A stretch of DNA of 64,000 bases from Lingula anatina (GCF_001039355.2 NW_019775996.1:62001-126000), one strand, 5' to 3'; counted from the stretch's first letter, positions 34,586 to 47,814 are shown. Notes: a model not told the origin generated them from the letters alone. Numbers and translations are program-made.

Positions 34586-35494
34586 AGCCTCGGTCACAAC
34601 CGGCCGTACGGGCTCTTACGGGCTGTTTGCATCCAAATTTCGTGCAGAATCTCACGTCCCACGCAAGTCCTTCTTACGCAATTTCGAGTTCGCAGACAGC
34701 CCGTAAGCACGTACGGAGGATGTTGATCATGTCCAAAAGTTTCTACGAATAGCCTGCGAACAGCGAGGCCGCAAGCGTAACTTGCTCCCTCGCACGGAGT
34801 TAGCAGGAGAGACGCGCGTTGTGCAAGACGCACGTCGCAAGCAATGAAGGAGCAGGTGCCCTTTGCATGTTGAGTAAGGCGCACGCCCTCACAACTAGCG
34901 AACAAAGTCGAGAGCACACCGGGAATGCGTCGCACGTGCGTTACCCCCACACCTGGTGTATAAAAGGCGTGCTCACGACGAACACTTGTGTATTTACAAT
35001 GAACATCGTCTATGTAACGTGTACAGCAATTTTCAAAATTTTCAAATTTTTGCTCAATTTAGTTTCTAATATGCCTCCAAAAGGCAAGAGAAAGAAGCTT
35101 ACATAGTAGAAAAAAGGAGGAGGAAGATAAAAAGAGGAGAACAGGAAGCAAAACTGACGTACGCCGTCAGTACGTCACCACAAACGTGTGAGGCAAGTGT
35201 GAAGCAAAACTGACGCAAAAGGGCACTACTTTCGCCGCACGTTCCATCCCTTCGTAAGTTGTGAGTGTGTGCCACGTACACAGGAAGCAAGACAAACTCA
35301 AAAAATGAGTATAATTTCCACGACCATCGCTCCTTGCAATTAGCGTCCCTGCCTGAAAGGGCATCTCATGTGGCCCTTGCGACTCGCAAGGGAGACTTCC
35401 CGCTACCTCTACCACCTCCACGGCCTCCGCAACACCCAAAAGTCGCAGGGGACGTACGATCCTGAAATTCGTGCGTCCGGTTGTGACCGAGGCT
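34586..35494. mobile_element. MITE with AGCCTCGGTCACAACCGG ends, nested in element B
   Basis: A 909-bp element with long inverted ends AGCCTCGGTCACAACCGG. TTA follows the right end, with a mutated ATA on the left; element A shows the empty site CTGCTTACAG. It carries a TATA box (TATAAAAG, 34959-34966) and a short ORF MPPKGKRKKLT (35071-35106), both also present in the copy at 40966-41795. A Gly/Arg-rich coding remnant lies on the minus strand near 35400. It is a deletion derivative of a larger two-gene element. Confidence 0.75.
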
Positions 35495-35689
35495 TTACAG
35501 CATGTGAAACATTTATCAGCCTACTGTACAATTCGACTATCCGTTAAGGCTAACCGGGTCTTTCTGCGAAATCACGAAAAAATAAACGTTGGTCATTTTA
35601 CGGTTACGGATATCTAAATGTAGTCGATCGCCTAAACGTGCAGGTGCGAAAGCTTTCTAGATCTAATTTGGAGCATCATCTACTACGCG

Positions 35690-36180
35690 TATGCCAGAGT
35701 TTGCATTTCCTCACTAGACAGTCTATTTCAATGATGGTTTGGGGGTGCTTTGTTTTCTACGGGATTAGTGGACTGGTGTTGATAAATTGAACCCTAAACC
35801 ATGCACGTTACATTATTATTCTGGACCATCGATATAAAACTTCACTGGGGACAGAAATCACTCATCTATTTATCAAAATTGTAATCCTACACCCCACAGG
35901 ACCAAGGTTGTAAGAGCGTGGCTCAACCGGCATGATATCAATAGGGTGGACTGGCCAGTCCGATCACCAGATGCAATTCCCAAGAAAATCTGTGGAATAA
36001 GATTGGAAATCAAATGGTAAAAAAACATCCCTTGAACAGAAATGCTCTTATCTGAAGTATCTTTAGAGCCTGGCCCAACACATCCCCCAGAAGATAGCTG
36101 TACCTTTAGCTGTCTATATCCAGATGGCTGATGGCCATACTGAGATCACATGCCTATCCTACAGAAGATAAATGCTGACA
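35690..36180 (+). pseudogene. Tc1/mariner transposase remnant
   Basis: Conceptual translation gives MMVWGCF near 35732 and VVRAWLNRHDINRVDWPVRSPDA near 35908-35975, both diagnostic of Tc1-family DD34E transposases. Several stop codons and frame changes interrupt it. It lies between Harbinger element B and the last chitin synthase exon. Confidence 0.7.
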
Positions 36181-36499
36181 AAAAAGCAGGTGTAAGGGCA
36201 AAGCATTGGACTTTAAACCTGTTTTAAAGACATTAACTTGACATTGCCATTTTTCGATAAATTTATAACTGGAAAAATCTAACAAACAGCTGTTCACCTT
36301 CAAGCAAAATCGTGCAATACTTCTGTCACCCTTCTGTTCAATTGATACTCTTAAACAGTAGGCCTATTTGCAAAACAAATTATACTGTATGTGCCTGTAG
36401 AAAAATTATAAGATAAAGGTTCTGTTATGCCCGTCCGCATAATGAAGTTGGTTTGTAAAACATTTGATATTTATATTAGCAGAGGGCTAGCAGACTTAC

Positions 36500-39400
36500 G
36501 CTCTTTCCATTCATGTCTCCGTTTTTCAATCTCGTCACTTTCTTCGTGTGGCTTTTTACTTAAAAAATCAACTATATACGACAGGTACATAATCTGACTC
36601 CAACGTTTCTTGTTTTTCACCTGCAACAACAACCATTTGGGTTTCTTTTAGCGCAGATTGATAGTACTAGTAATTTGCAAATATGAAGGACGGTTTAACG
36701 ACAGAATCAATTAGATATCCTTGTACCAAGGACAGTTGAGTTACTCATGCAGTAATGTTAAGATAAAACGATCGTTAAGTATATTATATAACACAATGCT
36801 TAATCTCAAGAAAAGGAGGCTTCACCTTCTGATTGTCCTTCAAGTGTAACACAAGCTTCGCTGAATGTTGATCAGGTTCGGTGCCAGAAAATCTCCACGC
36901 AAGTTGAAGTCCATAGGGAGTGTCATACCTCTTGAAGTGAATTGCCTTTGCACGATTACTTTTGAATTCAACTCCTGGAAAAAAATTCAAACCCTTGTCT
37001 CCTTAGACAAACTTAATAGTGTTATTTTAATAATGTAACATTTTAAAAAAGTATACGTATATATAAAATAAGGGATTTATTTCAAACCTATTTCTTAGAG
37101 GTTATCCCGGCGTGAGGTAGTTCGTGCCAAGTTGTGGCATTGTGCTATGAAATATCCTGAAGCATTTCTGGATAAAATTAAGCGGTCATGGTGATGATCA
37201 CGATGGGTTGTGTCAGGAGTTAGGCTTCAATCAAAATTATTATTAACCTGCCTTTGCTCAAAGCTGTCAGCGCACATTGTGTATATGGTAATTGGCGCAT
37301 TCAGGACAAGCTAACCCGCGGGCTAAATACGGCGGACTCACTTAAATAATTCCCTTATGGCCTCCCCGCCTCCACACGCATTGTCGCTGCGGGGCCTTGA
37401 GAAGAAATATCGGAGCCGAGGTATAATCTGTTTAATGGCGTGGGGGTGAGGAGACCATCAAGGGATTAGGCGACGCTGCTTTAAAGTTAAGTTGGCCATA
37501 TCTAGTCGGGTGATCAGTTAGTTCGCGGAAACTCTGTGCTGAATGCAAAAATGATAGTAGTATTTATTGACAGCTAAAAAGTACAATTCTAAAACACTAG
37601 ATGCTATGATCATAAAGAATAGTTTCCACTGGACTTACAAACTGACACTTTAACAACTTGCGCAACCTTTTGAATGTTAAGTAGCTTTTTTTAAATTGGA
37701 ATAAAATACAAAACCGTAGATTCCTATGTCAGAGCTAGAAAAAGCTACTGAAACGCTTACCAAAAACGTTTTTCATCAATGCCAAAAGACGCTGGGCATT
37801 AGCATTCAGGTTATTGGGTTTCTTTCTCTTGGTATCGAACGCCCCGTCCAGCCATATGTGTGATTGGTAACTTGGAGAGTTCTCATCTCTATGGTCTACC
37901 ACATTCTTGATGGACGTTAGTAGCTGTCGCATCTCCTCTTCGGACTACATATAAATATGCGAACAGTAAGAAACTATAGCTAACACGTAAAACATTACAT
38001 ACATAGAGGTACTGGTAACTAGTATCTTTTGGCTATTAAGCTAGCTTTAAGAAGTTTACAAATAAACATGTTTGGTTTCCTTAGGCCGCACCAGAACACT
38101 GCTTTTTGCTATTTAAGACGAGAAAATGCAACCCTTTAAGGCATAGTGTGCACGTTAATTGACCTTCACATACGGTAGCAATAATAAAATAATACTTACA
38201 TGTATGATTTCATAACTAACAAAGACCGTTGATTTATATACCCGCTTTCAAGTTCAAATTCCTAATTTTACCGCAGAAGACATTTGCCTGTCTGTTTCTA
38301 AACCCATAACGACAGTGACACGAACAACATGCAGAAACACAATCTTTAAAATATATTTGGTTACCGGTTTAGGATATGGTATACCCTGGTAAGTGAGAGG
38401 AAAGAGTTCAAATTACCAGGCAAATGCATTCTCCTACCTATACGAGCAAAAATCTGCCTTGTTTTGTTTCGATATGCATGTATGCAAATGTATGCAATGC
38501 AGTCTTACCTCATTAAACATTGTAGTACAAATATAGACCCGACATTCCTTTCTCTGTAGGAAAGCACTTCCGTGGTTTGGGTCATTTTTTTCCTTTCTTC
38601 TGTTCAGCCATAACCATTGCTCGATAAGAATCCCATTGTAGGTAGGAAGCCAGAACAACTGCCAAATAACGACAGCAAAAATAATTATAACAAAGAAAAA
38701 GAAAAAAAAAATTACCATCAATGCATAAGTGAATTGTAAATCGGGAATTTGAAAAATAAGTTGGGGAACCTTACAATACTCTTATAGCCATAACGCTTGG
38801 TTACTGTCACACCAAGTGCGTATAAAAAAAGGTTGTTGACATATTTCAGTCAGAGATTTTGCATACCCGAGATTCCTTTGATATTTTGGGCGCCTCGTTC
38901 ATTGCCAGCCACACTATGACTGAGATAAAGTTCGCAACGAAAAGACAGACTAAGACAATCGCATTCACTGCCGAAGATTCAGTCCCAAGATTATCACATT
39001 GGTAATCAGGTAGTAAGGCGTTGCATACTGGGTGAACAGCAATGACAAATGCCGACACTGGGGTCGCTAACACCATGGGAACAGACGCCATCGAAATGTA
39101 CACCTTACATACGTTAAAGTAAATACCAAGGGTTGTTGCTACCCATATTAAAACATGCGCGCTGAAACTGGTCACAATATTCAGGATGAAATATCCAAAT
39201 AAAGGGTGTTCTTTTAGCCCAGTGACCCAAGCCCAACCCTGATTTTCGTAGACAGCTCTTATGAAAGCATCATCATGGGAGAAAAATAATCCGAACAAAT
39301 ACAAAGTCAGCGGCGTCAACACTATCTTTTCCATGCTTGTTAAGAGTCCTGACTTCCACCGTGTAGGATTGGCCACGCTGTTATATGTCGCCTCGCCTGA

Positions 39401-42400
39401 TGCTCTATGCTTTAATTGACGTTTCAAAATTTCAGGCCACCAGGCAAAAGAAAAACATGCAACAGACAGCAAAATTGTCCATGGTAGATATCCGAGTATT
39501 CCAAACATCCTAAATAAATAAATGGTTACTGCTGCAAGTCCAGCGAAGTTAAATAAGAAGACTAAAATGGCGATCAACTTCTCGCCATTACAGCCACAGC
39601 AATTCTTTTTTGCCTCGTATATGTTCCAGGTGCTGTATACTGTGTAAGCGAACGTTCCAACTGCCACGCTTGTAATGCCTGGCGCGTGAGTATACACAGC
39701 GGTGACAAGAAGCCAAAGTCCACCAACTTCTAAAACACTTGACACTAACCCCTGAAATGAGAAATAGCACAATTGAGAATGCATTGATAGAGTTTTTGTT
39801 TTAGTTATTTAAACACATTAGTAATGCAATAGAAGCTGTGGGGGAATATTTGCAAAGGCTCAGTCAGAAAGGCGTAGAAAAGGCGAAAGGCTACCTTGCA
39901 AGTTGCAGGAGCCACGTGAGATATGTCATTCCAAGCAGGGGCGCTAACGAAAAGGTGCGATTGCCGTGGAAATTGTACTCTTTCCTTTAGCCTGTCTTGC
40001 TACCTGCGTACGTTGCACTCCCTTACCATTTAAGCCCCTGTTAGGCCTGGGTCCCAACCCGACGTACGGGCTTCTACGTCTGGACTGCGGTCAAAAATAG
40101 GGGGAAACGTGGGATTTCGTGCGTGAGGAGCACGTCCATCGTTCAACTTTTTGGAGGTCGCAGACAGCACGTAGAACATTTTCAACAGCCGCTGCGTGCG
40201 GTCTAAGAATTCTCAAAAAAAAAAAAAAAAAAAATTTGAAAAAAAATGGAAAAAGTACCACGTGCTGTCGTGCGCCTGTCTTACGGGACAAATGAGGAAT
40301 TTTCTTTCCAACTGCGCTTGGGTGGCCACGGTGCGTACAATGCACGTGCACACGTTATGCGCATTGTACGGTGTACTATATACTTTTGTACGATGCACTG
40401 ACGCTCGAGATGTTATGGCATATATCGCTAGGGTGACAGTGTATTATCTCACACGTAACTGTGACTTATTTTGTTTTATTTCTTGTCTTTCAGGCGCAAC
40501 CCGTCGCAAGTAAACATCGCAAGCTATGTTGCCCAAAGTAACCTGGTGAAGCAGTTAATATCTGAAACTAAAGACTCTTACTATAAAAGTCTAATCGAAT
40601 CACTTGAAGTAAAAACAGATAGTAAGAAACATTATGGGCCAACAATGAAAAAACTTCTGGGTAATAAATTCAATCGGTCAATACCGGTGATTGGAAATGT
40701 AAATACTGTTAATTCTGACAAAGAAAAAGTTGAGGTTTTCCTAAATTACTTTGGCAAAAGCTACCATTCTGATAATTTAACCTGTGATACAAATATCACT
40801 TTCCCACAAAGAACAGATGTTATTTTAACCGACCGATCTCTACACAAAACCCGAAGAAATAAGCCGCATAATAAACAGCATGTACTGTGACGGCACAAAT
40901 TGTCGCCCTACACAAGAAAGGCAGCAAAACTGACATAGGGAACTATAGACCTATTTCATTGTTAAAGCCTCGGTCACAACCGGACGCACGAATTTCAGGA
41001 TCGTACGTCCTCTGCGATTTTTGGGTGTTGCGGAGGCCGTGGAGGTCGTAGAGGTAGAGGAAAGTCTGCCTTACGAGTCACAAGGGCCACATGAGATGTC
41101 CTTTTAAGCAGGGACGCTAATTGCAAGGAGCAATGGCCGTGGAAATTGTATTCACCACTTACGAAGGGAATGCAACGCACGGCGAAAGTAACCTTTTTGC
41201 GTCAGTTTTGCTTTACACTTTCCTCACACGTTTGTGGTAACGTACTGACGGCGTGCGTTGGTGTTGCTTCCTGTTCTCCTCTTTTTTCTTCTTCCTCCTC
41301 CTTTTTTTTTCCTATGTAAGCTTCTTTCTCATGCCTTTTGGAGGCATATTAGAAACTGAATTGAGAAAAAAATTGAAAATTGCTGTACACGTTACACAGT
41401 TGACGTTCATTGTAAAGACACGAGCGTGCGTCGTGAGCTCTCCTTTTATACACTAGGCGTGGGGGTGACGCACGTGCGACGCATTCCCGGTGTGCTCTCG
41501 ACTTTGTTCGTTATTGTGAGGGCGTGCGCCTTACTCAACACGCAAAGGGCACTTATTCCTTCATTGCTTGCGACGTGCGTCTTGCACAACGCGCGTCTCT
41601 CTTGCTAACTCCGTGCTAACTTCGCAGGCTATTCGTAGAATCTTTTGGACATGATCAACATCCTCCGTACGTGCTTGCGGGCTGTCTGCGAACTCCAAAT
41701 TTCGCAAGAAGGACTTGCGTGGGACGTGAGATTCTGCGCAAAATTTGGACGCAAACAGCCCGTAAGAGCCCGTACGGCCGGTTGTGACCGAGGCTTAAGC
41801 GTGATATCTAAGGTCCTTGAGCGGAGAGAGAATGAGAATGATTAGTCATGTTATGGACAATAAACTTCTCTTTGACAGACAATCGGGTTTCCTGAGTGGA
41901 CACAGCACTGAATATCAATTGCTATCAATTGATAATCTGATAAGGGACAATTTCAGAAATGGTCTTGATATTAAAGGTATTTTCATCGATTTTGCTGCTG
42001 CATTTGACAGCGTACCTCACAGTATTTTACTTCTCAAACTTATATTCTATGTTTTTAGAGGTAAACTGCACTCTCTCTTGGCCTCTTATCTGAACAATAA
42101 GAAAATCAGAGTGTGCATAAATGGTACCCTTTCAAAGGTCTCTGAGACAAACTTCATCATTACCAGTGTTCCGCAAGGAAGTATAGTATACTCGGTCCAC
42201 CCCTATTTCTTCTGTGTATAAACGGCCTACCTGACGGTCTTATCTTGCACTGCTTCATATATGCTGATGATACATCGATTTTTCTCCCGTCTACCCCGGA
42301 CAAGAGGAAAGCACATGACATTCTCCATTCTGATATTTCATACCTTGAAGCATGGTCAGTGAAGTGGAAATTTTCTAAACCAAAAAAGTGCAATGAAGAT

Positions 42401-45400
42401 ATTTTTACTACGAAAAAGAAAATGTAGAAAATTACAGTCCACTTATTCATTGCAACACGGCTATAACACAGAAAAAAATACCAAAAACACCTTGGGTTTA
42501 TTCTTGATCATCAACTTGACTGTTCCGAGCATATTACATATACTTTAAGCAAGGCCCAAAAAGCACTAAATCCTTTAAAATCGTTCTCTAAAACTCTACG
42601 ATGTAAGCATCTTAATATTCTTTACAATGCGTACATTTCTCCTTTGCTTAATTATTGCGATGTTCTCTATAGCGCTGCGTCTCTACATAACCTATCAAAG
42701 CTATCCTCCCTCCAGTATCAAGCTGGTCTTAATATACTGGGGGCCCTTCCTGGCTCAAATCGCTGTAAAGTACTGAAACAGCTGAACTGGATTTCACTAG
42801 AGGAACGTCAAAGAAATCACGAGAAAAAAAATCATGTTCAATATCCACAATCAACTAGCACCTTCCTTTGTCTCTACCTATTTCATCCCGTTTAGAAATA
42901 AATCCATGCTTCCTCTACGGACAACATCTAAAAGAGACTACATAATTCCCTCTAAATTCACATACAAAGGTCCTGAACACTTTTTGACGACAAGCTGGAA
43001 TGAACTAAACACCACCCCAAAAAAATCTTCCTTCTGCATCCTGTTTCAAATATAACCTTAGAAATGAGACCTTCCCAGCAATAATATCCACCACACATCT
43101 GAAGCTTCCGAGACAAAATGAAAAAATCATAAACAAGGCACGGGTCGATTTGCTATTTAGAGCCCAACTATATGGCCACAACTGGACGGCTATGGCTTCT
43201 CCCAACTGTTTATGTGGGGAATCCGAAACCATCCGACATTTTTTTCTTTCAGTGCCCACTGAAACAGAGGAAATATTGTGATCTCTACGAATCTGTTGAA
43301 GTTATGCTTGGTGTAAATTATGCATATTTCAGAGCCCAACTAGATAAGATATCCCTGTTCCTACATGACCATAAAACATTAGCATCTGGACAAAATGATA
43401 ATTTTTTTGAAATAGTGTCGAATTTCTTAATCAAAAATGTCTGGATCTTCTTCCATATCTGTTCTGGCGCCTACCACTCTCTCCTGATGCCCCCCCCCGA
43501 ATACCTTTCCCCCATGCCCTGTCCCTCACTCCCCTCAAATGTCACTCATGTCCTCGTCACTGTCTTTTCCCTGAATATTATTATTATTATTATTATTTTA
43601 AAGGTGAGCATGTAATGTCTTGGCGAATTTCCACCTTTAATTATGCTTCAACAATATTTAACTTTCAAGAGAATAAAGATGTTTAAAAAATGAATATTTG
43701 AGTATTTTTTGTCAACGTTCGCTATAAAAGCGGGCTTATATCGGTTCTGGGTGCGGTCAGGTTGTTCTTATCAGAATGTAATAGGTAAGCTATCTAGAAC
43801 GCTTTGGCTATGCACATTTAGTTCTTGGTTTATTTCATAATGAAAATTTTGGTAAACCGTCATCACCTATTTGTAGTTAATTAAGTCAGGTGGTATTTGT
43901 ATTAAAGTCATCTTTTATATATCAATGTTTAGTTGACATGTACATTATTATTTTAGGAGATTCCGTTTTTCTGGCCTTCATGTTGCTGTACATGTTTGCT
44001 TTAAGGTTGCCGAATGTTTTGTGAGTATAAGCTATTATAGCTATATGATATTTAAGTTTTATAGTTTTATTTACATTTTTGCTATTTGCGTGAACGTGTT
44101 GCTCTCTCTCTCTCTCCATTCTTTTATTTTCATTTTGTATGTACATTAATTGTATTTCAGTTTTTGAGATTCGTTGTTTCATTATTGTAATGTATTTATT
44201 TATTTTTATTCTGTTTGTTTGGTTTCACCACTACCACTACCATTACCAGTATACCACTACAACTACTTGTACATCTTAGACAACAACAGTAATTATTTTA
44301 CATGCATTATTTTACCCTTGGTCGGTTGAGTACCACATTCACAAAGGTAGTCGCTTGTATGCAGTTCTCGATATAAGCGAAAACTATAAAAATTCATTTT
44401 TGAAAAAAATGAAGAAAGTTGATGTCGTTTTAAAGCTGTTTTGTTCCTTTTTTCGAGATAGAACTTGACATTTAAGCATGACCTTGATCTCTGATAGCTT
44501 CCAAACTTTTTTCAAATGAATGGCCATGTCTTTGAACATAAGAAATAACACATCTCACAAGTTTCTCAGTCACCATGTTTTACATGATATGCCCACTTAA
44601 ACACCCTCCCCAGGGCATTGGCGGCCATTTTGGACCTTTCAACTTTACCAAAGGCGGATTCCGATGGGAATTTATTTGGGTTATGTTGGTCCATAACTGG
44701 ACCGTATTCAGCTGAGAGATATGTGTTCATATTTTTCTTTAACTTAAGTTGTCCGTTAATTGGACTAAACATGTACGTGGAATCTGAGAATTGAACTTCT
44801 ATTGTGCCGCGTTAAGCCCTCAGATAAATTCGCTATATCGGGACTGTTTAATACGTTTTTTTGTCTCTTAAATTCCCCTGAACTATATAGTTACTAAAAC
44901 GATCTGCTTTAGCCCAAGCTAAATCGTATGGAACTTTATACCTGTTTTACATAACTTGAAAGATATGATTGTATTTCAGACCAGGGAGCATGTGGGATAT
45001 CCGAGTATGGGCAATCCACTGCGTTGTTCAAATTGAATTTACATTTGTCTTGAAATCAAGCAGAATGGAATGTTGATCCAAAAGTTGAGACCAAATCTGA
45101 GCTAAATTTGACTTCAGAAACCGATCTCACGGTAGGTTTATGCATTGTTAACTTACCACGAAGATGGAACATCCATTAGGCCATGGTTTAAGGCCAACAA
45201 CTGTACTTTTCCCTTCAAAATGAGGTCCTAAACAGCGACAACACAGCCAGCCCGCCATTGTGAACAGCACCCCAGACGACCAAAGACACCGTAAAAATGT
45301 CACAACATAAGGAACTAAAAATATCAGCAAAAGCATCAACATAGAGAGACGTCCGTCCGCATCAAGGTGGGTCTGAAATTGCCTTTCTGTGCCGTTGACT

Positions 45401-45618
45401 TCGGTCAAATCTTGTGAAATTACAATCACGGAAATTTTGCTGGCGACCAGGCAAAAAAGTAACCCGAGGCAGACAATAATCGATACCACCACCTTGGCCA
45501 CTCCATAGCCAAGAGAAGCAGACCTCTTCTTGATCTCTTGACGTTGGCCATAGTCTTCTAAAATGGTCAGCAGTGGAAGCGGTTCTATTTCAACATCACT
45601 TTCCTGTGGAGCCGCCAT
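36500..45618 (-). CDS. CHS: Chitin synthase, N-terminal six exons only
   Basis: Exons 45618-45157, 39751-38867, 38658-38509, 37944-37761, 36974-36826 and 36620-36500 (phases 0,0,0,1,0,1) give about 650 uninterrupted residues. Exons 1-2 are a multi-pass membrane region: two helices in exon 1 (about residues 40-68 and 91-113, with an NGT glycosylation site between) and several in exon 2. Exons 3-6 enter the family-2 glycosyltransferase domain, with VYICTTMFNE, SHIWLDGAF, YDTPYGLQLAW, LHLKDNQK and KKRWSQIMYLSY in the order of animal chitin synthases. The enzyme polymerises UDP-GlcNAc into chitin at the plasma membrane. The catalytic Asp pair, EDR and QxxRW motifs should follow but are absent. 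The next 300 bp are featureless and then transposons begin. Intron 1 (5.4 kb) holds a LINE on the opposite strand. Confidence 0.8.
38700..38710. repeat. Short T-run before chitin synthase exon 3 (minus strand)
   Basis: The T-rich tract on the minus strand precedes the acceptor TTTGGCAG and forms its polypyrimidine region. Confidence 0.4.
39885..40480. mobile_element. Diverged relative of the AGCCTCGG MITE
   Basis: 39900-39985 resembles 41080-41160, the interior of the intact MITE (CCACGTGAGATATGTC, GCAGGGGCGCTAA, GCCGTGGAAATTGTA). GGCCTGGGTCCCAACCCGACGTACGGGC near 40044 resembles a degraded terminus. Both ends cannot be paired. An A-run lies at about 40215-40234. Confidence 0.45.
40490..43640 (+). 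pseudogene. Non-LTR retrotransposon (LINE) reverse transcriptase, interrupted
   Basis: In order on the plus strand: a basic linker (about 40500-40890); NYRPISLL split from SVISKVLE by a MITE (40966-41795); FIDFAAAFDSVPH (motif A, about 41984); SVPQGS (motif B); CFIYADDTS (motif C, about 42255); a connection domain with SPLLNYCDVLYSA; and a Cys/His segment CLCGESETIRHFF near 43205. At least two frameshifts and stops break it. It ends at an (ATT)n run (43577-43598). The type is Jockey/CR1-like. It lies in intron 1 of the chitin synthase, in antisense. Confidence 0.75.
40966..41795. mobile_element. MITE with AGCCTCGGTCACAACCGG ends, inserted in the LINE
   Basis: An 830-bp element flanked by perfect TAA duplications (40963-40965 and 41796-41798). 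Removing it and one TAA restores the reverse-transcriptase frame across ISLL-SVIS. It is inverted relative to the copy at 34586-35494. The TATA box (CTTTTATA, 41443-41450, minus strand) and the short MPPKG ORF are conserved. Confidence 0.85.
43641..45156. other. Rest of chitin synthase intron 1, no gene seen
   Basis: AT-rich intron sequence with short (TC)n at about 44101-44117. No exon signature on either strand. Confidence 0.5.
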
Positions 45619-45721
45619 TTCGATTGGGAATGATCACAGTACCCAACATGCACCTGTCAAACGTGCCACGAGTTGCCCTTTCAATGCCAATATAAAAAGT
45701 TGACTATTACTGGTTTTGTTA

Positions 45722-45978
45722 ACATATAGGTGTAAAGTTGGACGCAACAAGTACGTTTGACTGAACCTCCGTCGAAAGTACCTCATTACTTTCGTGGAGC
45801 TGCTTTTCCAAGAAGAACGCACTTTGCTACTGCGGTGCTTTTGTTATTACGATCGAAGCAAATCGAAACCCATTTCTTTTTACAAAAGAGCGTTGAGTCA
45901 TTGGAATGTCAACCATTGATTTATTTTGATCTTTCGGTTCCCCAGTGAATAGCACTCTTTATTTATGTTCAACCGGCG
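45722..45978. repeat. Upstream region of chitin synthase, duplicated at 47813-48078
   Basis: Starting about 100 bp before the chitin synthase ATG, roughly 257 bp recur in direct orientation 2.1 kb further on with high similarity (shared CATTACTTTCGTGGAGCTGC and TTGATCTTTCGG-type blocks). It may contain promoter or 5' UTR sequence. Confidence 0.7.
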
Positions 45979-46259
45979 GAGAAAATGGTATTTTGTTTGT
46001 ATAAGCGCAGGTTACGGTATATTAAAGGCACAAAAAATGTTCGTTTGAGATGCAATATTCCACAAGAAATACATTGTAAACAACGCATGAAAATATTATA
46101 AATTGCATTTCACCACCAAAACGACAGTTATCGTAATCATTATGAAATTTGTGCTTGTCAATGGGGCTTTCGTCAACAACTCATTTTATAATATAGATAG
46201 GGCAATCCTTTGACGCCTAATAAATTAGGGTGTATTTGCTTAACTTTCAGGTGGTAAGG

Positions 46260-46263
<4 letters not shown>

Positions 46264-46300
<37 letters not shown>
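46264..46300. repeat. (CA)n microsatellite
   Basis: About 18 CA units. Confidence 0.95.
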
Positions 46301-46302
<2 letters not shown>

Positions 46303-47762
46303 AGTCACGGTCACCTTTAATTAACTGCTATAGCTATCTCTATCTATAACAGGGTACTGTGAATTGTCAACATCGTTGACTTAACATCACATCACATTTA
46401 CAGTGGGACTTATTCATTCTTGTGTTAGCTGACCTTGCAAGGGAGGTTATATTGGAATATATTTCTTAATATCAAGTTAGGAAAATTCACTAGTTTCCTA
46501 AAGACACGAAACAACTATCACTTTTACTTTAAAACTTTTTTCATATTTTGATAAAACGCGTTACGGTATTGATGTCTATTTATTTTTTCTGGAAGTTATG
46601 AACAATAGAACATCAGGATGATGGTGGGGTATTCATTATAATGGTTTATTTAAGCTTTCATTGCATGCTGGTTATTTTGGTAACGATAGTCCGAATATTT
46701 AACAAATCGCACCGCTCTAGTCGCCTACTAGACCCAAGCCCAATTTGGAATTAACCGCTAACTGTAGTTTATACAGCATAAGACCGTTTTGCTTATTTAT
46801 AAAAAAGTTTTTCCAAACATCAAATAATGTTTTTCCAGAATGTTTTAAAACGCTAATAAAACTGCAGGGGCATCGTTTTCCAAGGAGTTAAAAACAGCCA
46901 TAACATTAAAATAACTGTATTCTATACCATCACCATCATGTAACCAGCTGATAACGTCGTGATTTTATTTGGATTATTACTTTTAAATAGGCCTATTTTA
47001 AATAATCACACGTTACAACTAAGGACACAACGCGGTCGAGCAGGCTGTTCCGGGGTCAGCGCGCTGTGCCGAGGGTTCGCTGTGCCGAGGGTTCGCTGTG
47101 CCGACAAAACCGGAAAATTGGTCTTCCACGCCTCCAACAGCTCCATACGTTTACAAGGGGAAGTGCTAACCCAAATTGTTGAGTCTTGTAATAAACTTGT
47201 TATGGGATCGTATACGTGTCTAGCTTTTTCGTCTGTGAAACGCCTGAAATGCTATACGTGCTTAGCTTTTACACATATTTCTAAATGCGTATAGGTGCCT
47301 TACGTGTGTTGTATGTATTTAAATGCTAAACACTGTTTTTACAGTGCAGTGGTGCAACAGGTGAATATACCCCGTCTTGACAATATACTGATTATTTCAT
47401 ATGTTCAAAGTTTGCAGACGCATCAAGTCCATTCTATTGGACATTCGTAGAAAGTAACTTAATACTTTTAGAGCAACTTTTTTCCGAACTGAATGCCTTT
47501 TGCTACCCGCACGAAAATGCAGTAGTATCGAAGTAGCAAAGAAGCATTAACGCAGTAGTGGTGTGGAGCATATTTGCAGTAGAAATGCAATATAGCCTAC
47601 TGCAATTCTACTCCAAAAAGTACATAGGTTTGTACAGAGAGGAGCATTAATGTTCAAATATGCTAATTAGCTCCCACGTCGAAGCAGATTTGAGGCATGT
47701 TTGCAGTATGATTGGAGTATCTACTGCGCTGGAGTATCTACTGCGTTTTCGTGCAGGTACTT

Positions 47763-47763
<1 letters not shown>

Positions 47764-47809
<46 letters not shown>
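47764..47809. repeat. Poly(T) tract of 46 bases
   Basis: An uninterrupted T run directly left of the duplicated block 47813-48078. Read on the minus strand it is a long poly(A) placed right after the end of the block. Confidence 0.9.

Positions 47810-47812
<3 letters not shown>

Positions 47813-47814
<2 letters not shown>

Larger units (their letters stand above)
31979..35659. mobile_element. Harbinger-type DNA transposon B, with two nested MITEs
   Basis: The ends and internal sequence match element A over most of its length (for example 29265-29700 against 32040-32475). Two insertions are visible by comparison with A: 32480-33562 and 34586-35494. The transposase is reduced to fragments. The left end lies 3 bp from the right end of element A in the same orientation. 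Confidence 0.75.
45979..47812. other. Intergenic, no gene seen
   Basis: A (CA)n microsatellite lies at about 46264-46300 and a short triplication of GTGCCGAGGGTTCGCT near 47067-47105. ORFs here show no family signature. Confidence 0.5.

Noticed and set aside
34819-35106. 95-residue ORF as a gene in the MITE
   Set aside because: Most of it is not shared with the sister copy at 40966-41795; only the final MPPKG...KKLT segment and the TATA box are conserved, so only these were reported.
46959-47294. 111-residue ORF upstream of the third aminotransferase, considered as its missing exon 1
   Set aside because: It has no similarity to the MDYRRFLN...GGLPNPSLFP exon and no suitable donor; it contains a short local triplication instead.
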